Program-made: the position numbers and the translations under genes | The notes under the pieces: model-generated | Seen by the model: the letters and a program-made list of their open reading frames with translations, nothing else | What the model was told of the DNA's origin: nothing | Database searches by the model: none | Part shown: positions 1 through 7,773 of the stretch, piece by piece | Position numbering within the stretch: position 1 is the stretch's first letter | Layout: the number at the start of each line of letters is the position of its first letter | Source of the DNA: an uncultured bacterium | GTDB lineage: Bacteria; Planctomycetota; UBA1135; GCA-002686595 | NCBI GenBank assembly: GCA_938030175.1 | Contig: CALHGQ010000056.1 | Span: forward strand, 1 to 32,150 | Direction: 5' to 3' | Length of the DNA stretch: 32,150 nucleotides

Positions 1-1
1 C

Positions 2-67
2 CTGATCTTCGTCTACGTCGTCCTGATGAACCGCTTGGACCGGCGCTTCGGCGTCTCGGAGGACTGA
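2..67 (+). CDS. C-terminal fragment of a small sodium:solute symporter subunit (DUF4212-like)
   Basis: Only the last 21 codons are inside the window, in the frame starting at base 2 and ending with TGA at 65-67. The peptide has a short hydrophobic stretch followed by 'MNRLDRRFGVSED'. This tail resembles the end of the DUF4212 small subunits that are encoded directly upstream of VC_2705-type symporter large subunits. The gene directly downstream is such a large subunit, which supports the call. The Shine-Dalgarno sequence of the next gene (GGAGG, 58-62) lies inside this gene's last codons, so the two are probably translationally linked. The call rests on the short tail and the neighbour only. 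Confidence 0.6.
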   Translation: MIFVYVVLMNRLDRRFGVSED

Positions 68-71
68 CCCC

Positions 72-1922
72 ATGGACGTCAAGACCTGGACTTTCCTGAT
101 CGTCGGAGTGACCTTCGCGCTCTACATCTACATCGCCATTCGCTCGCGCGCCGGTAGCACAAAGGAGTTCTACGTCGCGGGCGGCGGGGTGCCCCCGCTC
201 GCCAACGGCATGGCGACGGCCGCGGACTGGATGTCGGCCGCGTCGTTCATTTCCATGGCGGGGCTCATCTCGTTCATGGGCTATGACGGCTCCGTCTACC
301 TGATGGGATGGACCGGCGGCTACGTTCTCCTCGCGCTGCTTCTCGCGCCGTACCTGCGCAAGTTCGGCCGCTTCACCGTGCCCGACTTCGTCGGCGATCG
401 CTACGAGTCGAGCACCGCGCGCCTCGTCGCCGTCGTCTGCGCGATCTTCGTGTCGTTCACCTACGTCGCCGGACAGATGCGCGGGGTTGGCGTGGTGTTC
501 GGACGGTTCCTTGAGGTCTCCGTCGAAACGGGGGTCGTCATTGGCATGGGCGTCGTGCTCCTGTACGCCGTGCTCGGCGGGATGAAGGGGATCACCTACA
601 CCCAGGTCGCCCAGTACTGCGTTCTGATGTTCGCCTTTATGGTGCCCGCGATCTTCATCGCCCTCATGATGACGGGCACGCCCATTCCCCAGCTCGGATT
701 CGGCGGGATGCTGCAGGGCCCCCTCGGGGACAGCATCGCTGGCGGGGAGTCGATCTCGCTGCTCGCCAAACTCGACGGACTGCATGAGGAGCTAGGCTTC
801 GCACCCTATACATCCGGCTCGAAGGCGATGATCGATGTCTTCTGCATCACGATGGCGCTCATGGTCGGGACGGCGGGACTCCCCCACGTCATCATCCGCT
901 TCTACACCGTGCCCAAGGTCAAGGACGCGCGCATTTCAGCTGGCTGGGCACTACTCTTCATCGCGTTTCTCTACACGACGGCACCGGCCGTCGCGGCATT
1001 CGCGCGGACGAACTTGATCGGAGCTGTGGAGGGTGCGTCCTACGCCGCCGCCCCGGCAGAGGGCGGAGCCGCTCCTGGCAAGACCGCACCCGATTGGCTG
1101 AAGAACTGGGAGAATTCCGGGCTCATCGCCTGGATGGACAAGAACGGCGACGGAGTGATCACCTACCGCCAAGGGGCCCCCTTCGAAGGCAAGCCGATCT
1201 TCCAGGGGCCGAGCGGCGACAGTGCCTTCCGCGGACCTGCCGGGCAACGGCTGGTCGCGAACGATCCCACCGACGGCGCCAACGAGCTCTACATCGACAG
1301 GGACATCATGGTCCTCGCCAACCCAGAGATCGCTGGACTGCCCAACTGGGTCATCGCACTCGTGGCAGCGGGCGGCTTGGCCGCGGCGCTCTCTACCGCA
1401 GCGGGGCTGCTCCTCGTCATCTCGACCGCTGTCTCCCACGACCTCTTGAAGCGAACGTTCATTCCGAACATCAGTGACCGCGCCGAGCTTGTCGCCGCCC
1501 GGATCGCCGCCGCCGTTGCGGTGATTTGCGCAGGCTACCTGGGGATCCACCCACCGGGCTTCGTGGCCGAAGTCGTCGCCTTCGCCTTCGGGCTGGCCGC
1601 GTCGTCGTTCTTCCCCGCCATCCTGATGGGCATCTTCTCACGGCGTATGAACAAGCAGGGAGCGATCGCCGGCATGGTCCTGGGCCTCGGCTTCACCACC
1701 GCCTACATCGTGTACTTCAAGTTCCTGCACCGCGAGCTCAACACGCCCGAGCATTGGTTCCTCGGTATCTCACCGGAGGGCATTGGCTCCATCGGGATGG
1801 CGCTGAACTTCGCGGTGGCGGCGGCCGTGGCCCGGTTCACTCCGGCGCCGCCTACGTCTGTCCAGGAACTGGTGACGAGCATTCGCGTCCCTAAGGGCGC
1901 AGGCTCCGCAGAGGCGCACTGA
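72..1922 (+). CDS. Sodium:solute symporter, VC_2705/ActP-like large subunit
   Basis: This 616-residue inner-membrane protein has about 13 hydrophobic segments. It starts with 'FYVAGGGVPPLANGMATAADWMSAASF', the signature region of the SSSF family (acetate, pyruvate and proline type carriers), which import an organic solute with Na+. A 'GGMKGITYTQVAQY' motif follows around residue 170, also typical of ActP-like carriers. A hydrophilic insert at about residues 310-410 separates two membrane blocks. It contains an EF-hand-like loop (DKNGDGVITYRQ, residues 356-367) and is typical of the VC_2705 subgroup that works with a small subunit. ATG at 72 follows a good GGAGG with 9-nt spacing. A monocarboxylate such as acetate is a reasonable guess for the substrate, but it cannot be read from the sequence. 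Confidence 0.9.
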   Translation: MDVKTWTFLIVGVTFALYIYIAIRSRAGSTKEFYVAGGGVPPLANGMATAADWMSAASFISMAGLISFMGYDGSVYLMGWTGGYVLLALLLAPYLRKFGRFTVPDFVGDRYESSTARLVAVVCAIFVSFTYVAGQMRGVGVVFGRFLEVSVETGVVIGMGVVLLYAVLGGMKGITYTQVAQYCVLMFAFMVPAIFIALMMTGTPIPQLGFGGMLQGPLGDSIAGGESISLLAKLDGLHEELGFAPYTSGSKAMIDVFCITMALMVGTAGLPHVIIRFYTVPKVKDARISAGWALLFIAFLYTTAPAVAAFARTNLIGAVEGASYAAAPAEGGAAPGKTAPDWLKNWENSGLIAWMDKNGDGVITYRQGAPFEGKPIFQGPSGDSAFRGPAGQRLVANDPTDGANELYIDRDIMVLANPEIAGLPNWVIALVAAGGLAAALSTAAGLLLVISTAVSHDLLKRTFIPNISDRAELVAARIAAAVAVICAGYLGIHPPGFVAEVVAFAFGLAASSFFPAILMGIFSRRMNKQGAIAGMVLGLGFTTAYIVYFKFLHRELNTPEHWFLGISPEGIGSIGMALNFAVAAAVARFTPAPPTSVQELVTSIRVPKGAGSAEAH

Positions 1923-2195
1923 GTCTCATCCGTTCCCGACTCCGGGCTCAACCCAACGAACCCGTTAGACACAACTTGGCCGTGGGGCAACGTACGTCGG
2001 ACGGGATTTCCTTACACAGGCTTCACTAGCGCACCTCAAGGGCGTCACGAGTGAGGAAAAGTCCCTTCTCGACCCCAAGGCCACAGGTTTGAGCTGAACT
2101 CAGTTTCCGTCGGTGGCAAGCGCCGCCCACGGATGCGAATTGGATCGAAGGAGTTCGCTAAAGCGAACCCAACCGGGCGTCGATGACCGAGTGCC
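1923..2195. other. Intergenic region between symporter and GTPase cassette
   Basis: This 273-nt stretch has no convincing ORF. It is somewhat less GC-rich than the flanking genes. It contains a 16-bp palindrome just before the GTPase ORF, listed separately. I see no clear terminator for the symporter and no strong sigma-70 promoter, though a promoter for the downstream signalling cassette most likely lies here. Confidence 0.5.
2153..2168. promoter_or_regulatory. 16-bp palindrome (GTTCGCT-AA-AGCGAAC)
   Basis: Perfect 7-bp arms flank an AA centre, 27 nt before the ATG proposed for the GTPase gene. A perfect palindrome of this length with a short centre is typical of a dimeric regulator's operator. 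It could also fold as a hairpin in the leader RNA, but the 2-nt loop makes that unlikely. Its function is inferred from position only. Confidence 0.35.
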
Positions 2196-2822
2196 ATGGA
2201 TACTCCTCATCGAATCTCAACGAGCCATGCTGTCGGGGCGGTTGCCCACGCTGGCGCGGACGCGAAATCTACGTCATTTGCGACCGCTAAGAAGGCGGTG
2301 CAGCGGCCCGGAGCGCCGTCGGACCAGCTGCTCAAGTGCACGAAGAAGATCATCCTTCTCGGGCACTTTGGGGTCGGGAAGAGCAGCCTAGTGCAGCGCT
2401 TTGTGCACTCCGTTTTCTCGGCCGAATACCAGTCCACGATCGGCGTCAAAGTCGACAAGAAGCTCGTTGTGACCCCCACGCACGAGATGAAGATGGTTCT
2501 CTGGGACATCGAGGGCGCGCCCGATCAAACGAGCCTTCCGCGCTCCTACTTCGCAGGAGCGCACGGGATCCTCTACGTCTGCGACGTCACTCGCTCGTCG
2601 ACCTACCGCGACCTGTCGAAGACGCTTCCCGAACTCGTGCAGAAGTCGCCACGGGCCTCCATCGTCGTCATCGGCAACAAAATGGATCTTGTTGGCGAGG
2701 AGCAGCTCGAGGAGATGCGGGCTTTGGAGAACCCGGGCTTCGACTTCCTGAGCAGCGCGGGTACAGGAGAGAACGTGGAAACAGCGTTCCAAACGTTGGC
2801 GCGCAAGATCCTCGCAGCATGA
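2196..2822 (+). CDS. Ras/Rab-like small GTPase
   Basis: This 208-residue protein has the complete Ras-superfamily G-box order. The P-loop is GHFGVGKSS (residues 56-64) and switch I contains 'STIGVKV' with the conserved Thr. G3 is 'WDIEG' (103-107) where most Ras/Rab proteins have WDTAG, G4 is NKMD (161-164), and a G5-like 'SSAGTGEN' is near 188. It is soluble, with no lipidation motif. Bacteroidetes and other environmental bacteria have similar Rab-like GTPases next to PAS/histidine-kinase genes, matching the context here. The residue equivalent to Ras Gln61 is Ala, so slow intrinsic hydrolysis and a need for a GAP are likely. The first 48 residues are low in conserved features, so translation may really start downstream, for example at GTG 2298. 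The TGA stop overlaps the next ATG (ATGA). Confidence 0.85.
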   Translation: MDTPHRISTSHAVGAVAHAGADAKSTSFATAKKAVQRPGAPSDQLLKCTKKIILLGHFGVGKSSLVQRFVHSVFSAEYQSTIGVKVDKKLVVTPTHEMKMVLWDIEGAPDQTSLPRSYFAGAHGILYVCDVTRSSTYRDLSKTLPELVQKSPRASIVVIGNKMDLVGEEQLEEMRALENPGFDFLSSAGTGENVETAFQTLARKILAA

Positions 2823-3574
2823 ACCTCGACGAACTCAAGCTCGCTGCCCTCGCCGGCGAGTACCAGGTCGCGACCATCGACCCGGATGGAACGCTACTGA
2901 ATAGCTGCCACTCCTTGATCGACCTGCGCGACTCGATCGGCAAGCCATTCTTCGATCACTTCTCCATCTTCTGCGGCCTGCACCCCGAAGTGATGAGCCT
3001 CAACGAGTCCGATCCGGAGCTGTGCGTGCCGAAGGTCTCTGCACCAGAGTTTAGGACGGACGAGCACCTCGACTTCAGGTTTCGATTCAGAGGAAAGGGC
3101 CGCTCGGTCCTGCTGCTGATCTCCGCCCATGAGAGCGTCAACCGCCAGCTCCAGGAGACCCAGCAGCAACGCAACGAGACGGCGATCGCCTCGGAGCATC
3201 AGCGGGATAGGGACGCAGCTACCCGCGCAGAGAACGGCAGCCTGAGGAACTACGCGAGTGAGCTTTCCCACGACTTGAAAGCGCCACTCCGCGCGATCAG
3301 CCATCTCGCCGTTTGGGTGGAGGAGGCCGTGAAGGAAGGCAACCACGACAAGGTCTCCGAGTACCTCGACCTGATGAAGTCCCGGACCCATCGCATGGAG
3401 TCGTTGGTGGACGGACTGCTCGAGAGGCCGCGCGCCCGCGGTCTCTGCGCCGAAAGCTCGCTCGCAGCGAACCAGAGCCGCGGCCCCGAGCCCCCCGCCT
3501 GCGCGAGCTCTTGGCTCACCTGGCAGAACGCTAGCCCACCGGACTCGGCAACCAGTTCACCTGCCCATGGCTAA
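2819..3574 (+). CDS. PAS-like/HisKA protein lacking an ATPase domain (truncated histidine kinase)
   Basis: The ORF track opens this frame at 2336, but that part only shadows the GTPase gene. The real start is ATG 2819 in an ATGA overlap, giving 251 residues. Residues 1-100 look like a PAS-type sensory fold. Residues 103-145 are a Gln/Glu/Arg-rich coiled coil. Residues 145-202 are a HisKA dimerisation/phosphoacceptor helix pair with the H-box 'ELSHDLKAPLRA' (His151). After 'SLVDGLLE' the sequence becomes Pro/Ser/Ala-rich and stops at 3574, with no N, G1 or G2 boxes. A HATPase_c domain of about 110 residues is therefore absent, and neither alternative frame restores one before the next gene. 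It may be phosphorylated in trans by the hybrid kinase, or it may be a remnant of a full kinase. Confidence 0.7.
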   Translation: MNLDELKLAALAGEYQVATIDPDGTLLNSCHSLIDLRDSIGKPFFDHFSIFCGLHPEVMSLNESDPELCVPKVSAPEFRTDEHLDFRFRFRGKGRSVLLLISAHESVNRQLQETQQQRNETAIASEHQRDRDAATRAENGSLRNYASELSHDLKAPLRAISHLAVWVEEAVKEGNHDKVSEYLDLMKSRTHRMESLVDGLLERPRARGLCAESSLAANQSRGPEPPACASSWLTWQNASPPDSATSSPAHG

Positions 3575-4820
3575 GACAAGTAACAACACGCAGCCAGTCC
3601 TTGCTCCCCGGCCAAGGCCCGCTGGTAGTCCGCTCTCGCACACCTCGCTGACGGTCGATGCGCAGACGCTTCCGGTCAACATCGTCGTGCTTGACGATGA
3701 CGTGGTGGATCTTGAGATCTTCAAGCGGTGCACCGACGACCTGGTCGACATGGAGGTTTCGCTCCGCACGTGCAGGTTGGCATCGGAGGCAGAGGCCGCT
3801 TTCGAAGAGGCTCCCTGTGACCTCTTCTTCGTCGACTATCGCCTTGGCTCGACGAACGCCGTCGAGGTGCTGGGCAACCTTCGAAGCAAGGGACACTCCC
3901 CCACCACAGTGCTCCTGTCCGGAGGCTCGGGGGACGACGTGATCCGCGCGGCCGTCCGCGGCGGATTCGTGGACTTCATGCCCAAGCAGTTCATTGTGCC
4001 CGAGCTCCTTGGCCAGGTCATCAGGAGCAGCCTGGAGAAGGCACGCCTCAAGGCCGAGGTCGTGGAGAAGCAGGCGGAGCTCGCGGCCACCGTCCAAAAT
4101 CTACAGGCCAGTCGCGAGGAGATCCGACTGCTCTACCACCGTGTGGGGCACGAGCTGAAGACACCGCTGACCGGCGCGCGGGAATTCGCCTCTCTCATCC
4201 GCGATGGGGCCACGGGCCCCGTCTCTGCCGATCAATCGGGACTCTTGGATGCGATCACGAGGAACTGTGACCGCATGGCCGTCTGCATCAACGACATGCT
4301 GGACGCGGCGAGGCTGGACTCCGGAAAGCTGGCTCTCAAGATCCGCGACGCGGACCTCTGGGGTGTTCTGAACGATGCTGCGAAGAGCCTCAAGGCAACC
4401 GCTGTTGAGAAAGGAATCTCCCTCGACCTAGAGACTAGCGTTCCCGCGGAGAGGATGACTTGCTCGATCGACCCCGACCGTGTCTTCCAGGTCGTCGGCA
4501 ACCTCTTGTCCAACGCCATCAAGTTCACACCCAAGGGTGGCGCGATCAGGATCACCGTCTCCTCAGAAGATCCCGACTCCCTCAGCGTCACGGTGAAAGA
4601 CACCGGCTGCGGCCTCGCTCCCGAAGACCTTACCCGGATCTTCGACCGACTCGTCCAATCCAAAGAGGAGGACGCCACCGTGCTCGGCGGCCTCGGAATG
4701 GGCCTCTACATCTGCCGAGAGCTCGTTCACCTGCACGGCGGCGAGATCTCGGTGTCCTCCGAGGTGGGCGTCGGCTCTGAATTCGCCTTCTCACTCCCCA
4801 CGACCCTCCCGCAAGCATGA
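3567..4820 (+). CDS. Hybrid receiver-histidine kinase (REC-HisKA-HATPase)
   Basis: This 417-residue cytoplasmic protein has no membrane segment. An N-terminal receiver (about residues 36-155) carries the acidic pocket 'LDDD' (42-45), the phosphoacceptor Asp90 in 'FFVDYRLG', and Lys140. A coiled coil (155-188) leads to HisKA with 'GHELKTPLTGA' (His195). The HATPase_c domain has the N-box 'NLLSNAIKF' (312-320), G1 'DTGCGL' (345) and G2 'GLGMGL' (375). All catalytic elements are present. Its start overlaps the previous gene by 8 nt, and its TGA overlaps the next ATG. The receiver-first layout suggests that an upstream phosphosignal, perhaps from the neighbouring HisKA protein, controls this kinase's own activity. 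The likely output is the single-domain regulator next door. Confidence 0.9.
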   Translation: MAKTSNNTQPVLAPRPRPAGSPLSHTSLTVDAQTLPVNIVVLDDDVVDLEIFKRCTDDLVDMEVSLRTCRLASEAEAAFEEAPCDLFFVDYRLGSTNAVEVLGNLRSKGHSPTTVLLSGGSGDDVIRAAVRGGFVDFMPKQFIVPELLGQVIRSSLEKARLKAEVVEKQAELAATVQNLQASREEIRLLYHRVGHELKTPLTGAREFASLIRDGATGPVSADQSGLLDAITRNCDRMAVCINDMLDAARLDSGKLALKIRDADLWGVLNDAAKSLKATAVEKGISLDLETSVPAERMTCSIDPDRVFQVVGNLLSNAIKFTPKGGAIRITVSSEDPDSLSVTVKDTGCGLAPEDLTRIFDRLVQSKEEDATVLGGLGMGLYICRELVHLHGGEISVSSEVGVGSEFAFSLPTTLPQA

Positions 4821-5305
4821 CCACCCCATCACCTGGACCCACCGACGTCGATCCGTCCAGCCACGTGGCCGAGCCTACAGCCAGAGGGGTGGAGGCTTCG
4901 AACGAAGCGCACAAGCGCCCACGGATCTTGGTGGTCGAGGACGACGAGGACATCATGCGATGCCTCGCCATGCGCCTCGAGCTCAGCGGCTTCGAAGTGC
5001 TGGGTGCGGGGGACCACAGATCAGCGCTCGAGCTGGCCGAAGGAAGCCCCCCCGACGCCGCGATCTTCGACATCTCGTTCCCCGGAGGCGACGGCGTGAT
5101 GTTGACGAAAGAGCTACGTGAACGCGCCGCCACCGAGCAGCTCCCCGTGATGATCCTGACGGCGAGCATGCGGCCAGGGATCGAGGAGGAAGCGCTCGCC
5201 TCGGGCGCCACCGGCTTCATGCGCAAGCCCTACGACTCCCGCGCCCTGGTCTCAGAGCTCAAGCGTTGGTGCAGCGACGACGCGGTCGAGCAGCTCGCCC
5301 CCTAG
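4817..5305 (+). CDS. Single-domain response regulator
   Basis: This 162-residue protein has one CheY-like receiver at about residues 34-155. The acidic pair is in 'VVEDDED' (41-43), the phosphoacceptor is Asp85 in 'AIFDISFPGGDG', Thr115 is in 'ILTAS', and Lys137 is in 'RKPYD'. There is no DNA-binding or enzymatic output domain, so it must act through protein contacts or as a phosphate relay. The first 33 residues form a Pro/Glu/Ala-rich tail of unknown role. The ATGA overlap with the hybrid kinase makes that kinase its probable phosphodonor. It is the last gene of the GTPase cassette and is followed by a 159-nt gap. Confidence 0.9.
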   Translation: MTTPSPGPTDVDPSSHVAEPTARGVEASNEAHKRPRILVVEDDEDIMRCLAMRLELSGFEVLGAGDHRSALELAEGSPPDAAIFDISFPGGDGVMLTKELRERAATEQLPVMILTASMRPGIEEEALASGATGFMRKPYDSRALVSELKRWCSDDAVEQLAP

Positions 5306-5420
5306 CGACTCACGTCGGGACTCGCGGGCGGCCTCGCACACGGCGAAAGCCGCGTCTCAAGGATTCGTCGGCGAAGAGTGAGGCAATGTTCGAATAGACG
5401 GCGCATGCGTAGGTAGCCAG

Positions 5421-5433
5421 GGGCGAAACGCCC
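5421..5433 (+). other. Small hairpin in the leader of the ABC transporter genes
   Basis: GGGCG-AAA-CGCCC is followed by a pyrimidine tract (TCTCCCTCC), 31 nt before the TTG start of the ABC ATPase. It could be a weak terminator for the signalling cassette or a leader structure. The stem is only 5 bp, so the evidence is thin. The rest of the 5306-5464 gap shows nothing convincing. Confidence 0.2.
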
Positions 5434-5464
5434 TCTCCCTCCCCCCGCAAGCAGGTGTCCGTCC

Positions 5465-6427
5465 TTGAGCCTCCCCGCTATCCAGCTGTCCAACGTCACA
5501 AAAACGTTTGGTTCGCACACGGCCGTCCGTGACCTCAGTCTCGACGTCCCCACCGGTTCCCTCTACGGCTTCATCGGCCCCAACGGATCAGGCAAAACGA
5601 CCACGATCCGAATGATCCTGCACATCCTCGCACCGGATTCCGGCGAGGTTCAGGTGCTGGGAAAGTCCGGCACGCGCGCTTCGAACGACCGCATCGGCTA
5701 CCTTCCCGAGGAGCGCGGTCTCTACAAGAAGATGACGGTAGCGCGGCTCCTCGCGTACTACGGTTCGCTCAAGGGCATGCGGCTCAAGGGCGCCCAGTCG
5801 GAGGCCGATCGTTGGCTCGAACGACTGGGCCTGACCGAGTGGCGCAAGGCCAAGGTCGAGGCGCTCTCCAAGGGAATGAGCCAGAAGATCCAGTTCATCT
5901 CGACGGTGATCGCGAAGCCCGCGCTCCTCATCCTGGATGAGCCGTTCTCGGGGCTCGACCCCGTCAACCTTGAGGTGATGCGTACCGCCATCCTTGAGCT
6001 CGTTGCCGAGGGCACCACCGTGGTTCTCTCTACCCACGACATGACCGTCGCGGAACAGCTCTGCGACAACGTCATCATGATCTTCAACGGAGACAAGGTT
6101 CTCGACGGCAGCATCTCGGAGGTCAACGCCCAGTACGGGCAGGACACGATCCGGCTGCGGACCGACGCGGGTGCACGAGCGCTCGAAGGACTCAGCGGTA
6201 TCGAGCACGTCGCCGACATGGGCACCTTCCAAGAGGTGCGCTACCGAGGCGACTCCCAGCGACTGCTGCAAGAGCTCGCTGGCCGCACGTCGGTGCGGCT
6301 CTTTGAGGAGACCCGCCCTACGCTCCACGACATCTTCATTCGTATCGCGGGCCCGGACGCCAAAGCGGCGACCCAGGCCGAAGCGAGCCCAGCCTTCACG
6401 GGCGCACGCCAGGGGGTGGAAGCGTGA
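5465..6427 (+). CDS. ABC transporter ATP-binding protein, NatA type
   Basis: This 320-residue protein is the ATPase that drives export through the permease encoded next to it. It shows Walker A GPNGSGKT (residues 38-45), the NatA-like 'IGYLPEERGLYKKM' in the Q-loop region, a signature 'LSKGMSQ' near 140, Walker B 'LLILDEPFSGLDP' and the switch His in 'STHDM'. Residues from about 220 to 300 form the C-terminal DUF4162-like extension typical of NatA and drug-exporter ATPases. The start is TTG at 5465, just before the conserved 'IQLSNVTKTFG', and no ATG is nearby. The stop overlaps the GTG start of the permease, so the two are translationally coupled. The substrate is unknown; Na+, a drug or a peptide would all fit. 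Confidence 0.9.
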   Translation: MSLPAIQLSNVTKTFGSHTAVRDLSLDVPTGSLYGFIGPNGSGKTTTIRMILHILAPDSGEVQVLGKSGTRASNDRIGYLPEERGLYKKMTVARLLAYYGSLKGMRLKGAQSEADRWLERLGLTEWRKAKVEALSKGMSQKIQFISTVIAKPALLILDEPFSGLDPVNLEVMRTAILELVAEGTTVVLSTHDMTVAEQLCDNVIMIFNGDKVLDGSISEVNAQYGQDTIRLRTDAGARALEGLSGIEHVADMGTFQEVRYRGDSQRLLQELAGRTSVRLFEETRPTLHDIFIRIAGPDAKAATQAEASPAFTGARQGVEA

Positions 6428-7773
6428 ACAAGGTCCTCGCTATCGCCCGGGCGGAGTTCGTCCAGGCCGTCATGTCCAAGGCCTTCATCATCGGCCTCTT
6501 CATCATGCCCCTCTTCATGGGGGGCGGCATCGCCTTCCAGAAGGCGATGGAGAACCGCGTCGACCTGACGCCGCGCAAGCTGGCGGTCTACGACCCCGCT
6601 GGGGAGCTTTGGGAAACGCTAGAAGCCGCCGCCAAGGCCCGCAACGAGTTCGGGATCTGGGAGCCGGTGGACGAAGAGTCTGCGGCAGAAGGTGACGCGG
6701 ATATTGGCTCCGAACCCGGCCGCAAGCAGCTCCGCCCTGAGTTCGTCCTTGAGCGCTTCACGCCCACCGGCGACGAGCGACCCGACGTCGTTCTGTCCGA
6801 TCGAGTGCGCGACAATGACCTCCAGGGCTTCGCGCTCCTCGACCCCTCGATTTTCTCCGGCGAAGAGTCGGAGCGTCCTTTCGCCTACCACACGGACGAG
6901 CCGACCTTCACGGAGCTCCCCAAGTGGCTTGAGAAGGTGGTCAATCAAGAGGTCCGATCGCGCCGCTTCCGCGACGCGAACATGGACCAAGAGCTCGCGG
7001 CCGCCCTCTCCAAAGAGGTGACGCTGACCACTTGGGGCCTGACCGAAGCCGCCGACGACGGCACCATCAAGGACGCAGAGAAGGAGAACGACGTCCAAAC
7101 GTTCCTGATCCCGTTCGGCAGCCTCATGCTGCTCTTCATGCTCGTCATGACCACGGCGCCCCAGCTCATGAACCAAGTGCTGGAGGAGAAGATGCAGCGG
7201 ATCTCCGAGGTGCTGGTTTCCTCGGTGACCCCTTTCCAGCTGATGCTCGGCAAGCTGCTCGGCAGCGTCGCGGTCTCGTCGACCCTCGCCGCCATCTACC
7301 TAGGTGGCGTCGCTTTCTCCGCCCACCACTTCGGCGTCAGCCACTTCATTCCGCTCTCCGCCTACGGCTGGTTCATCCTCATGATGGTGTTCGCACTGCT
7401 CATGTACGGATCGCTCTTCGGAGCGCTCGGGTCCGCCTGTTCTGAGCTGCGCGACGCCCAAAGCCTGATGGCGCCCGCGATGATCATGATCATGATCCCG
7501 ATCTTTGCGGTCACCTCGATCATCGAGAGCCCCAACGGGAGCCTCGCCACGGCGCTGACGTACTTTCCGACGGCCACGCCGATGATCTTCCTCCTGCGGC
7601 TCTTGGCCCCGCCGGGGCCGCCCGCCTGGGAGCTACTCACGGCGCCGCTCATGTGCCTCGCGACGACCGTCGTGCTCCTCTGGGCCAGCGGCAAGATCTT
7701 CCGCGTCGGCGTGCTCTCCCAGGGCCAGGCTCCGACCTTCGGGAAGCTGCTCGGCTGGGTGTTCTCTAAGTAG
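6424..7773 (+). CDS. ABC-2 type permease, NatB-like
   Basis: This 449-residue permease is the membrane partner of the preceding ATPase. One hydrophobic segment at about residues 16-38 ('AFIIGLFIMPLFMGGG') is followed by a large hydrophilic domain of about 180 residues predicted to lie outside the membrane. About six further membrane helices follow from residue 231. The motif 'VLEEKMQRISEVLVSSVTPFQLMLGKLLG' between helices is highly typical of NatB/ABC2_membrane_3 permeases. The start is GTG 6424, overlapping the upstream TGA. The gene ends 8 nt inside the convergent MMPL gene, so no terminator fits between them. Confidence 0.88.
   Translation: MNKVLAIARAEFVQAVMSKAFIIGLFIMPLFMGGGIAFQKAMENRVDLTPRKLAVYDPAGELWETLEAAAKARNEFGIWEPVDEESAAEGDADIGSEPGRKQLRPEFVLERFTPTGDERPDVVLSDRVRDNDLQGFALLDPSIFSGEESERPFAYHTDEPTFTELPKWLEKVVNQEVRSRRFRDANMDQELAAALSKEVTLTTWGLTEAADDGTIKDAEKENDVQTFLIPFGSLMLLFMLVMTTAPQLMNQVLEEKMQRISEVLVSSVTPFQLMLGKLLGSVAVSSTLAAIYLGGVAFSAHHFGVSHFIPLSAYGWFILMMVFALLMYGSLFGALGSACSELRDAQSLMAPAMIMIMIPIFAVTSIIESPNGSLATALTYFPTATPMIFLLRLLAPPGPPAWELLTAPLMCLATTVVLLWASGKIFRVGVLSQGQAPTFGKLLGWVFSK

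Noticed and set aside
2336-2818. N-terminal extension of the HisKA ORF
   Set aside because: It overlaps the GTPase gene out of frame; the ATGA start at 2819 gives a sensible protein.
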